Below are positions 13,955 through 20,895 of a stretch of DNA of 39,262 nucleotides, in pieces. The stretch is from an uncultured Acidobacteriia bacterium. Lineage in GTDB: Bacteria; Acidobacteriota; Terriglobia; Bryobacterales; Bryobacteraceae. The notes under the pieces were generated by a model, which saw nothing but the letters and a program-made list of their open reading frames with translations, was not told the origin of the DNA and did no database searches. The position numbers and the translations under genes were made by a program. Numbering within the stretch: position 1 is the first letter of the stretch; each line of letters opens with the position of its first letter. The DNA is taken from contig CAIQWJ010000080.1 in NCBI GenBank assembly GCA_903875575.1, positions 1 through 39,262 of the forward strand, in the 5' to 3' direction.

Positions 13955-16261
13955 ATGCGACATTCGTTGGTTTACGTTGCGATCCTGCTGCTGGGTGGCG
14001 CACGGTTGTGCCCTGGGCAAGCGGGCGCCGCAGCTGGCGGCGTGGCCGGGCACGTTTTCGATTCGCGCGGCGGTGAGGCGCTGGAGCATGTCGCGGTTCA
14101 GGTAAAGGGCGGGACCACGGTAGTGGGGCGGGTGGTTTCCGATTCCGGCGGTCAATACAGGCTGGAAGGAATCGTACCGGGCAATTACACGCTGGACGCG
14201 GCGACGGTTGGCTTCCACGTGGTTCAGAAAGCCGTTCGGGTGGTGGCGGGCGAGACAACAACTCTCGATATTGTGCTGAGTCCGGAGAAGATGGGCCGGA
14301 CCGATACGATCGAGGTCACGGCGGGGCCGTTCGATGCGGCGCGGGAAGACAGCCCCTCGGCGCTGGTGCTTTCGGGAACTGACGTGAGTAACCTTGCGAG
14401 CGTGCTGGCTGACGACCCGATGCGAGCCGTGCAAAGCCTGCCTGGTGTGACTTCGGACAACGATTTCGACGCGCGATTTTCCGTGCGGGGTGCGGATTAC
14501 AGCCGGGTGGGGCTGTATCTGGACGATGTGCTGCTGCACCAGCCGTTCCATATGTTGCAGGCGCAGAACGTGACGGGGTCGGGCTCGGCGTTTAACGGGG
14601 ACATGGTGGAGGAACTGGAACTGCATGAAGGCGCGTTTCCGGCGAGGTTTGGTGACCGGACGGCAGGGATTTTGGATGTACATACGCGCGATGGGAGCCA
14701 TACCGCACCCTCGTTTCGCTTTGAAGCCAGCATGTCGAACGCGGGTGTCGTGACCGAGGGGCCGATCGGGAAGAAGAAGCGGGGCACATGGCTGGTGGGT
14801 GCGCGCTATGGGTATTTGCAGTATCTGATCGACCGGATTGATCCGGGCGGTACGACTCTGGGGTTTGGGCTGAAGGACGTGCAGGGCAGGTTTTCGTACG
14901 ATCTGAATGCACGGAACAAGATCACGCTGTATTTGCTGCAGAGTTTCTCGTCGATCAATCTGACTCATGCGAAGGCACCGGGGCTGAATTCGCTGGTGAG
15001 TGGGAATTACGACTTTTCACTGGCGAATCTGGGGTGGCGGTATACGGCTTCGCCGAGGTTCGTGGTGAGCAGCCATGTGGCATGGATGCGGGAGAAGTTT
15101 AACAACTACAACATTAATCCTCTGCCGCTAGAGGGAGGTTTTTACGGGGAGTGGGTTTCGGCGACGAATGCGTCGGTGTTGTGGGGGAATCCGGCGGCTG
15201 GAGCCGCCGGCGGGACGAGTCCTATGGATATCGGCTTCACTCTGCGGCGGGAGCGCGATGGCGGGTTTTCGAATCAGTACCAGACGACGACAGTGCCGCG
15301 TTTGCTGGATCGTTATGACGGGACGACGCTGGAGGCAGAGGGTTACGCGCAGCAGTCGTTGAGCTTGTGGCACGGATTGCTTCACTTCACTGGTGGCATT
15401 CATTTCAGCCGGGACGCGACGGACAGGGTGGCGACGGCGTTGCCCGCGGCTTCTGCCACGGTTCTTGTGTCGCGGTCGACGCGGATTCAGTTGGGTTGGG
15501 GCGAGTACGCGCAGCATCAGGATTTGGCGGTGCTGGCTTCGATCGCGGGGAATTCGAGGCTGTTGCCGCTGCGTTCGAACCACGAGACGGCGGCGATCGA
15601 GCAGCGGCTAAATGAGCGGACAAGGTTGCGGCTGGAGTTTTACAACCGGGACGATCGGGATATAGCGGACCGGCCGCAATTTTATCCGCGTATGGTGAAT
15701 GGAAAGGTATTCGTGCCGCCGCTGGTGCCTGCGTGGGCGAATTCGGTGCGTGGCTATTCGCGGGGCGCGGAGATTTTTCTGCAAAGGACGAGCGCGAACC
15801 GGTTTACAGGATGGCTCTCATGGGCATGGGGCAAGGCGGAGAATCGCGATGGGGTGACGGGTGCGCGGTTTCCTTCGGATTTCGATCAGCGGAATACGAT
15901 CAATGTTTACGGAGGCTATCGGGTACGGCCGAGCGTGAATGTGAGTATTCACTCCAGCTATGGCAGCGGTTTTCCGATTCCCGGTTATCTGAGTCTGGTG
16001 GGTGGGGTTTACTACCTGGGAACGCAGCGGAATCAGCTGCGGATGGACTACTACCAGCGGACGGATTTTCGGATCAATAAGACGTGGACGCGGGACAGGT
16101 GGAAGATTGCCTTGTTCGGGGAACTGGTGAACGTGACCAATCGATCGAATCAGCTGTTTGACAGTGTGAACAGCTACAGCACGGTGACGGGGAAGACGGG
16201 AATTTCGCTGGACAGCATGATTCCGATCATTCCGTCGGTTGGGGTGTTGCTGGAGCGGTGA
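13955..16261 (+). CDS. TonB-dependent outer-membrane receptor
   Basis: This 768-residue protein has a signal peptide (RHSLVYVAILLLGGARLCPGQ). A carboxypeptidase-regulatory-like beta-sandwich follows at about residues 28-110 (GGVAGHVFDSRGGEALEHVAV, YRLEGIVPGNYTL). The plug domain is at about 150-250 (SLPGVTSDNDFDARFSVRGAD, then a VEELELHEGAFPARFGDR motif), and the rest is a beta-barrel. This architecture is abundant in Acidobacteria and Bacteroidetes for uptake of oligosaccharides, siderophores or corrinoids. The transported substrate is unknown. No SusD-like partner is adjacent. The ATG at 13955 begins 38 bp after the unknown exported protein, so they could be cotranscribed. Confidence 0.93.
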   Translation: MRHSLVYVAILLLGGARLCPGQAGAAAGGVAGHVFDSRGGEALEHVAVQVKGGTTVVGRVVSDSGGQYRLEGIVPGNYTLDAATVGFHVVQKAVRVVAGETTTLDIVLSPEKMGRTDTIEVTAGPFDAAREDSPSALVLSGTDVSNLASVLADDPMRAVQSLPGVTSDNDFDARFSVRGADYSRVGLYLDDVLLHQPFHMLQAQNVTGSGSAFNGDMVEELELHEGAFPARFGDRTAGILDVHTRDGSHTAPSFRFEASMSNAGVVTEGPIGKKKRGTWLVGARYGYLQYLIDRIDPGGTTLGFGLKDVQGRFSYDLNARNKITLYLLQSFSSINLTHAKAPGLNSLVSGNYDFSLANLGWRYTASPRFVVSSHVAWMREKFNNYNINPLPLEGGFYGEWVSATNASVLWGNPAAGAAGGTSPMDIGFTLRRERDGGFSNQYQTTTVPRLLDRYDGTTLEAEGYAQQSLSLWHGLLHFTGGIHFSRDATDRVATALPAASATVLVSRSTRIQLGWGEYAQHQDLAVLASIAGNSRLLPLRSNHETAAIEQRLNERTRLRLEFYNRDDRDIADRPQFYPRMVNGKVFVPPLVPAWANSVRGYSRGAEIFLQRTSANRFTGWLSWAWGKAENRDGVTGARFPSDFDQRNTINVYGGYRVRPSVNVSIHSSYGSGFPIPGYLSLVGGVYYLGTQRNQLRMDYYQRTDFRINKTWTRDRWKIALFGELVNVTNRSNQLFDSVNSYSTVTGKTGISLDSMIPIIPSVGVLLER

Positions 16262-16307
16262 GTGTGCTTAAGTCGTTAACATCGAAGTGGGCCTAAGGAG
16301 AGTTTCT

Positions 16308-16571
16308 ATGATCGGCAAGCGCACGCACATCGTGATACCTGAACCGCTGGCGGCCGGGATTGACTCGCTTGTCGGGAAAAGAGGTCGCAGCGCATTTCTG
16401 GTCGCCGCTGCGGAAAAAGAGCTCGTCCGTCTTCGCCAACTGAGGGCTCTTGATGCTGCGGTCGGTTCGTGGAAGGACGAGGATCACCCGGAACTCCTGC
16501 AGGGCAGTGCGGAATGGGTTAGCAGCATGCGCCGCGAGGACGAGCACCGATTCGCGAAGCAGAATGGCTAA
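16308..16571 (+). CDS. Ribbon-helix-helix-like antitoxin
   Basis: The 87-residue product starts MIGKRTHIVIPEPLAAGIDSL, followed by GRSAFLVAAAEKEL. This pattern of one strand and two helices fits CopG/RHH antitoxins. ATG 16308 has AAGGAGAG upstream, better than a GTG seven codons earlier. The acidic C-terminal half would bind the toxin. It ends one base before the ATG of a PIN-domain gene that carries frameshifts, so this antitoxin may now have no active partner. Confidence 0.8.
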   Translation: MIGKRTHIVIPEPLAAGIDSLVGKRGRSAFLVAAAEKELVRLRQLRALDAAVGSWKDEDHPELLQGSAEWVSSMRREDEHRFAKQNG

Positions 16572-16572
16572 T

Positions 16573-16966
16573 ATGGCGACTACCTGCTGGATACCTGTTT
16601 GATTATCGATGTGCTGCGCAACAAGCGGGGGCGCGCCTCCTGGTTGCGTGGCTTGCTGGAACAGGGGAATTCGCTTGCTTGTTGCGCCATCAACATCACG
16701 GAAGTGTTTGCAGACCTGCGTCCGGGTGAGGAAGCTGCGACTGGGGAGTTCTTCGGGAGCCTGGATCAACTTCCAATCACTTCGCGCACCGCACGTCAGG
16801 CAGGAATATTCAAGCGGGACTATGCCCCAAAAGGCGTCATGCTCATTTGGGCGATGTCATGATCGCCGCCGTTGCGATCGACGATAGCGTGGTGCTGCTC
16901 ACGGACAACGTGAAGGACTTCCCTATGCCCGAGTTGGTGCTGTTCCCTATGCCTGTGGTTCAGTAA
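16573..16966 (+). pseudogene. PIN-domain toxin broken by two frameshifts
   Basis: Three frames joined give a full PIN domain: a start MA, then DYLLDTCLIIDVLRNKRG, NITEVFADLRPG, and RHAHLGDVMIAAVAIDD with LLTDNVKDFPM. All four acidic positions (LDTC, ITEV, LGDV, TDNV) are present. Breaks sit just after the ATG (near 16577) and near 16832; each is explained by loss of one base. The last frame ends with TAA at 16964, overlapping the convergent DUF71 gene by 20 bp. As read, no functional toxin can be made; sequencing error remains possible. Confidence 0.8.
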
Positions 16967-17642
16967 AGTCAGTTACCGGGATTACATCGGCAAAGACGAA
17001 GCCATCGCGTTCGAGGATTTCGCCGGTGTGAACTGCGATTGGTTGCGCGAAGACCGGGGCGTCACAGACAAACGTGTGGAATTCGCCATTCTCGCCGCAG
17101 GGATCTGTTCCGGGTGGCAGTGCGTTGAGGAGCGCTCTATCGAAGTCGCGGCCGGCGAAGGAGGGTGCGAGCTTCGACGGATCTATGCAGGTTAGTTTGG
17201 CCTTTATTCCGGCTGCGATCATGTCGCGGGCCAATTGTCCGGTGGGGATTCCCCACGCGGGGAACAGGAGTTCAAGGCCTGTGTCCCGCATCTGACGTTC
17301 ACGATAGGCGCGGACGTCTTCGAGGAAGAGGTCGCCGAACGCAACGGCATCTATCCCTTCGGCATTCGCGCGTTCACAGACTCCGAGCATGCGCGCTTCG
17401 TAATCAGCGTTGGAGCACGGCCACGGGAGACCTACGGACCAGAGCGGCAGGCCCGTGCGGCTGGCCTGGGCTTCGACTAACCTGTGCCGAACGGCGTGCA
17501 TGGCGACTCGGTTGACGGCGGAGTTGAATGTGGTGACCAGCGCCACGACTTCCACGTCCGTGCGCTGCCGCAGGAGGTGGAGGGACCAGGCGCAATCCTT
17601 GCCGGTGCTCCAGGAAAGCAGGACTCGCTTCGTTTTGCTCAT
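16947..17642 (-). CDS. DUF71/COG2102 N-type ATP pyrophosphatase, probable B12-salvage role
   Basis: This 231-residue protein has a PP-loop near its start (LLSWSTGKDCAWSL; T13-G-K-D16), the AVAFGDLFLEDVRAYRE segment and the C-terminal PCGENGEFHTFVCDAP stretch of the family. Eukaryotic relatives make diphthamide (Dph6), a modification bacteria lack. A comparative genomic study of DUF71/COG2102 proposed a corrinoid-salvage role for bacterial members. The gene here supports that: its ATG at 17642 overlaps the stop of a BtuF-like gene (ATGA), with GGAG seven bases upstream. The reaction is unproven, presumably an ATP-driven amide or adenylate step on a corrinoid. Automated naming as diphthine-ammonia ligase would mislead. 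Confidence 0.88.
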   Translation of the reverse strand: MSKTKRVLLSWSTGKDCAWSLHLLRQRTDVEVVALVTTFNSAVNRVAMHAVRHRLVEAQASRTGLPLWSVGLPWPCSNADYEARMLGVCERANAEGIDAVAFGDLFLEDVRAYRERQMRDTGLELLFPAWGIPTGQLARDMIAAGIKAKLTCIDPSKLAPSFAGRDFDRALLNALPPGTDPCGENGEFHTFVCDAPVFAQPIAVHTGEILERDGFVFADVIPVTDFTEPQA

Positions 17643-18553
17643 AACACATCTCCGGACCAGCACCAGGCATTGCCCTGAGACGGCTCGTCGAAGGTTTCGC
17701 CCTGCAGGATCTCGGCGATGATTTCCGCAGTCCGCGAAATGGTCATGCCGGAGCGATTGAAGTATAAGTTGCCATCAGCAAACGCGACTTTGCGGTGTTG
17801 AACGGCGCGGAGGCTGTTCCAGCCGGGGATGCGTTCGAGGACCCTGCGATCTTCCAGCGCGCGCGGCAGGCTGAAACCGCAGGGGGCGATGATCAGAATG
17901 TCGGGGTCGGCTTCGAGCAGACGTTCCGGCGGTACGGTGGCTGAGTATTCACCTTTGCTTCCGAAGAGCAGTTCGCCATTGGCGATTTCGAGGAGTTCGG
18001 GACCCCAGTTGCCCATGGAGAAAAGCGGGTCAGTCCATTCGAGCATGACTACGGTGGGGCGGGGCAGGTGAGCGGTGCGGTTGCGGACTTTCTGGAGACG
18101 CAATGTTTCCTGCTCAATCACTGACTGGGCCCGGTCGGCCAGACCGAGTCTGTCTCCAATCTGTCGGATGCTGTGGAAGATTTCTTCGACCGATGCGGCG
18201 GAGAGCGCGAGAGTGGGCAGGCAATCGCCACCGCGTTCGAGGTCGGCTGGAGTGACGGCGCAGACTTCGCAGTGGGATTGTGCGATGACGAGATCGGGGT
18301 GGAGTGAGCGAATCAGGCTGGTATCGACGCGATAGAGTTCTTCGCCGGCGGCGATGCGGCGACGTACTTCGGCGTCAATGGCTCTGCTGGAGACGGTGAC
18401 AGGGAAAGCGGGTTCGCTACAGCGAGGCAGGGCTTGAACCCAGGCGGGGTTGTCGCACTCGTGGGAGCGCCCGACCAGCATGGCTTTGGCCTGTTCCCCG
18501 GCCAGGGCGCAGACGATTTCGGTGGCGCTGGCGAGCAATGAAACGATACGCAG
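17639..18553 (-). CDS. BtuF-like cobalamin-binding protein
   Basis: The sequence fits the helical-backbone metal/corrinoid-receptor superfamily: LASATEIVCALAGEQ, VGRSHECDNP, DLVIAQSHCEVCAVT, PTVVMLEWTDPLFSMGNW and a C-terminal VAFADGNLYFNRSG. Family members usually open RIVSLLASATEI, and the frame here includes exactly that if translation starts at CTG 18553, which has GGAG about 10 bases upstream; TTG 18538 is the first conventional start. With CTG it has 304 residues. It has no evident signal peptide, so it may act in the cytoplasm or be exported atypically. No BtuC or BtuD gene is adjacent. It overlaps the DUF71 gene. Confidence 0.85.
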   Translation of the reverse strand: MRIVSLLASATEIVCALAGEQAKAMLVGRSHECDNPAWVQALPRCSEPAFPVTVSSRAIDAEVRRRIAAGEELYRVDTSLIRSLHPDLVIAQSHCEVCAVTPADLERGGDCLPTLALSAASVEEIFHSIRQIGDRLGLADRAQSVIEQETLRLQKVRNRTAHLPRPTVVMLEWTDPLFSMGNWGPELLEIANGELLFGSKGEYSATVPPERLLEADPDILIIAPCGFSLPRALEDRRVLERIPGWNSLRAVQHRKVAFADGNLYFNRSGMTISRTAEIIAEILQGETFDEPSQGNAWCWSGDVL

Positions 18554-18647
18554 GTTAGCTGGTCTCCAATTCGTTATGGTAGTCGGGGCATGTTGTCGGG
18601 GCAGGCTGTGGGCGGGGAGGTTGCGAACCGTTACACTGGGCTTGCAG

Positions 18648-20024
18648 ATGGAACAATTTTCCCTGAGCTTCCTGCCGGAACGCCGAATCTATTCGCTACG
18701 CGAACTGAGCGATGGCATTCGAGGCGCGCTGGAATCGAGATTCACGAATATCTGGATATCAGGCGAGATTTCCGGCACGAAGCTGGCCCCGAGCGGGCAC
18801 GGTTATTTCACGCTGAAAGATTCCGACGCGCAGATCAAGTGCGTTTGCTGGAAGCTGACGTACATGCGGCTGAAGTTCAAGCCGCAAGACGGCATTCAGG
18901 TGCTGGTCCGGGGCCGCGTGGATATCTACGAACTGCGCAGCGAGTACCAGTTTGTGGTGGAGACGATTGAGCCGCAGGGGCATGGCGCGCTGCAACTGGC
19001 GTTTGAGCAGCTTCGTGCGCGGCTTCGTGCGGAGGGGTTGTTCGATGACGCGAGGAAGCGGCCGTTGCCGCGGTATCCGATGCGCATTGGGATTGTGACA
19101 TCACCGAAAGGCGCGGTGATTCGGGATTTTGTGGAAGTTCTCTCGCGCCGGTTTCCGGGCGTGCATATCCGGTTGTTTCCGGCGCAGGTGCAGGGCGCGG
19201 CGTCGATTGAGGAAGTATGTCGCGGCATTCGGTATTTCGGGCTTGGAGATGGCGCTGGTGGGGTGCCGTGGGCGCAGGTGGTGGTAGTGGCCCGCGGGGG
19301 CGGTTCGCTCGAAGATCTCTGGACGTTTAACGAAGAAGCTGTGGCGCGGGCAATTGCGGCGTGTCCGGTGCCGGTGGTTTCGGCGATCGGGCATGAGAGT
19401 GATGTGACGATTTCGGATTTTGTGGCGGATCTTCGCGCGCCGACGCCCTCGGCTGCGGCAGCGATGATCATTTGCGAACGCAAGGAGGTTCTGGATCGGC
19501 TGAAGAATCGTGAGGCGCGGATGGCGGAGTTGATGCGATACCGGTTCGCGCTGTTTTCGCGTCGCCTGCATGAACAGGCGGCAGGGCGGGCGGCGTCGGT
19601 ATTGCACCGCGGAATCGCACGGCGGGTGCAGCGCGTGGACGATAACACGGCGCGGTTGCATGCGGCGCTGCGAAGCCAGGTGGCGGCGCGGGACAGGAAG
19701 AGGCGGCAACTGGAGGCGAGGTTGCGGTTTTTCGATCCACGGCCACGGCTGGCGCGCAGTCGCGAGCGGCTGAATGCGCTGGTGTATCGGGCAGAGGCCG
19801 CGATCCATGCGGGAGTGGGGCGGTCGCAGCGGCGGATTGAGAATGCGGAGACGAAGCTGGAGCAATTGAATCCGCGACTGGTGTTGACGCGGGGTTATGC
19901 GATTGTGCTGGATGATGGGGGCGCAATTGTACGCAATGCGGCCAGGGCACCGGAGGGCACGGAGCTGCGTTTGTTGTTTGCGGCCGATGCGGTGAAGGCG
20001 AAAGTGACGGAATCGCCGGGCTAA
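18648..20024 (+). CDS. xseA: Exodeoxyribonuclease VII large subunit
   Basis: The large subunit of exonuclease VII degrades single-stranded DNA with the small subunit XseB. ATG 18648 gives 458 residues and the standard start (RIYSLRELSDGIRGALE after a short leader). An OB-fold follows (NIWISGEISGTKLAPSGHGYFTLKD, DIYELRSEYQF). The catalytic domain shows RIGIVTSPKGAVIRDF, ARGGGSLEDLWTFNEE, and SAIGHESDVTISDFVADLRA. A long helical region and a C-terminal RGYAIVLDDGG complete it. The reading frame is open further upstream, but that part overlaps the divergent BtuF-like gene. XseB is not in the window. Confidence 0.97.
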   Translation: MEQFSLSFLPERRIYSLRELSDGIRGALESRFTNIWISGEISGTKLAPSGHGYFTLKDSDAQIKCVCWKLTYMRLKFKPQDGIQVLVRGRVDIYELRSEYQFVVETIEPQGHGALQLAFEQLRARLRAEGLFDDARKRPLPRYPMRIGIVTSPKGAVIRDFVEVLSRRFPGVHIRLFPAQVQGAASIEEVCRGIRYFGLGDGAGGVPWAQVVVVARGGGSLEDLWTFNEEAVARAIAACPVPVVSAIGHESDVTISDFVADLRAPTPSAAAAMIICERKEVLDRLKNREARMAELMRYRFALFSRRLHEQAAGRAASVLHRGIARRVQRVDDNTARLHAALRSQVAARDRKRRQLEARLRFFDPRPRLARSRERLNALVYRAEAAIHAGVGRSQRRIENAETKLEQLNPRLVLTRGYAIVLDDGGAIVRNAARAPEGTELRLLFAADAVKAKVTESPG

Positions 20025-20088
20025 GGAGTTTTCATCCGTCAGTGATCAGCTTTCTGCCGGCAGCGACCACTGTGCTAATCTCGCGGCA

Positions 20089-20442
20089 GTGACACCTCCG
20101 GCGGGAACGTTTCTGGCGAAAGTACGTGATGGGGCTATCCAGTTTCCTCCACCTCTCAAGGCTTATTGCGATGTGGAAGGCTGGGACCTGTTTCGGGTGG
20201 TGCCGGGCGATCCGGACAGGCTGCTGCTGGAGCCTGTGCTGGCTTTGGAACCTGACGGCCCTGAGCCGGATCTGGTGGATGGTTTCTGTTCGAGTTTGTC
20301 CGTGGATGGACGGCTCTGGATACCGGTTGCGCTGCGAGAGTCGGTCTCGCTGCTGGAGCAGAGCGTCATGATGCGGGTGGAGAACGGCGGGATCGGCGTA
20401 TATCTGCGAAAGGTTTTTGAGACGCTCGGCTTCCGGCCTTAG
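20089..20442 (+). CDS. Small protein with AbrB/MraZ-like features, unknown role
   Basis: The 117-residue frame opens at GTG 20089, 64 bp after xseA. Two halves look similar in layout: AKVRDGAIQFPPPLKAYCDV and VDGRLWIPVALRESVSLL. The second resembles the GRxxIPxxLR strand-turn of MraZ/AbrB-type DNA-binding folds. This is a pattern-level likeness, not a confident assignment. There is no signal peptide or membrane segment. No strong ribosome binding site precedes the GTG, so the start is uncertain. Confidence 0.6.
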   Translation: MTPPAGTFLAKVRDGAIQFPPPLKAYCDVEGWDLFRVVPGDPDRLLLEPVLALEPDGPEPDLVDGFCSSLSVDGRLWIPVALRESVSLLEQSVMMRVENGGIGVYLRKVFETLGFRP

Positions 20443-20473
20443 GATTTGGTGCAGGGCGTTCAGCCCCGGATAC

Positions 20474-20517
20474 GGACCGGCGAAGCTTACCCATAGTGAG
20501 TAACACCCCGCCGGTCC
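20474..20517. terminator. Candidate bidirectional terminator hairpin
   Basis: GGACCGGCG (20474-20482) and CGCCGGTCC (20509-20517) form a 9-bp GC-rich stem between two convergent genes. A shorter TTAC/GTAA pair lies inside the loop. No T-run follows, so termination efficiency is doubtful; position is the main support. Confidence 0.4.
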
Positions 20518-20541
20518 ACCAAGACTCCATTGCTATCCGGG

Positions 20542-20766
20542 TTACTTCGCAGCCGTGGTTTTGACAGCTGCTTTTGCAGCCGCTTTCTTCGCTTTGGCCG
20601 CAGTGCTCTTCGTGTGTTTCTTACCGGCCTTGGCGGTGCTCTTGACGGCGGTGGGGGTGCTGGCCGCCTTGGCCGCCGGAGCGGGAGTTGCCTGCGCGGC
20701 AAACGAGATGCCTGCCATCGCGAGCGTCATGGTCAGGCCGATGATTGTGGAAACTGTCTTGTTCAT
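20542..20766 (-). CDS. Small exported Lys/Ala-rich protein
   Basis: This 74-residue product has a signal peptide (KTVSTIIGLTMTLAMAGISFA, trimmed) with cleavage near SFAAQA. The mature part is nearly all Ala, Lys, Thr and Pro (KSTAKAGKKHTKSTAAKAKK), resembling histone H1 tails in composition but directed outside the cytoplasm. ATG 20766 has AAAGGACGG about eight bases upstream; a longer frame exists but that extension looks non-coding. Similar small exported basic peptides are frequent in Acidobacteria without known function. It might bind DNA, polyanionic exopolysaccharide or the cell surface. Confidence 0.7.
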   Translation of the reverse strand: MNKTVSTIIGLTMTLAMAGISFAAQATPAPAAKAASTPTAVKSTAKAGKKHTKSTAAKAKKAAAKAAVKTTAAK

Positions 20767-20895
20767 TTTCGTATCCGTCCTTTGTGGAAGCCTTTGTTTC
20801 TTTGCTTCTGACCATATAGACGAATGCAATTATGAACCGGCGGTGAACGGCCTGTTAATTAGCTTTCATGCAGTTTTCGCGGGCTGTGCGACGCG

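Noticed and set aside
13892-14968. A 358-codon minus-strand frame opposite the TonB-dependent receptor
   Set aside because: Composition is His/Arg/Pro-rich and typical of an antisense shadow; the receptor domains on the plus strand are clear.
16947-17642. Naming this gene diphthine-ammonia ligase
   Set aside because: Bacteria lack diphthamide, and the overlap with a BtuF-like gene points to corrinoid salvage instead.
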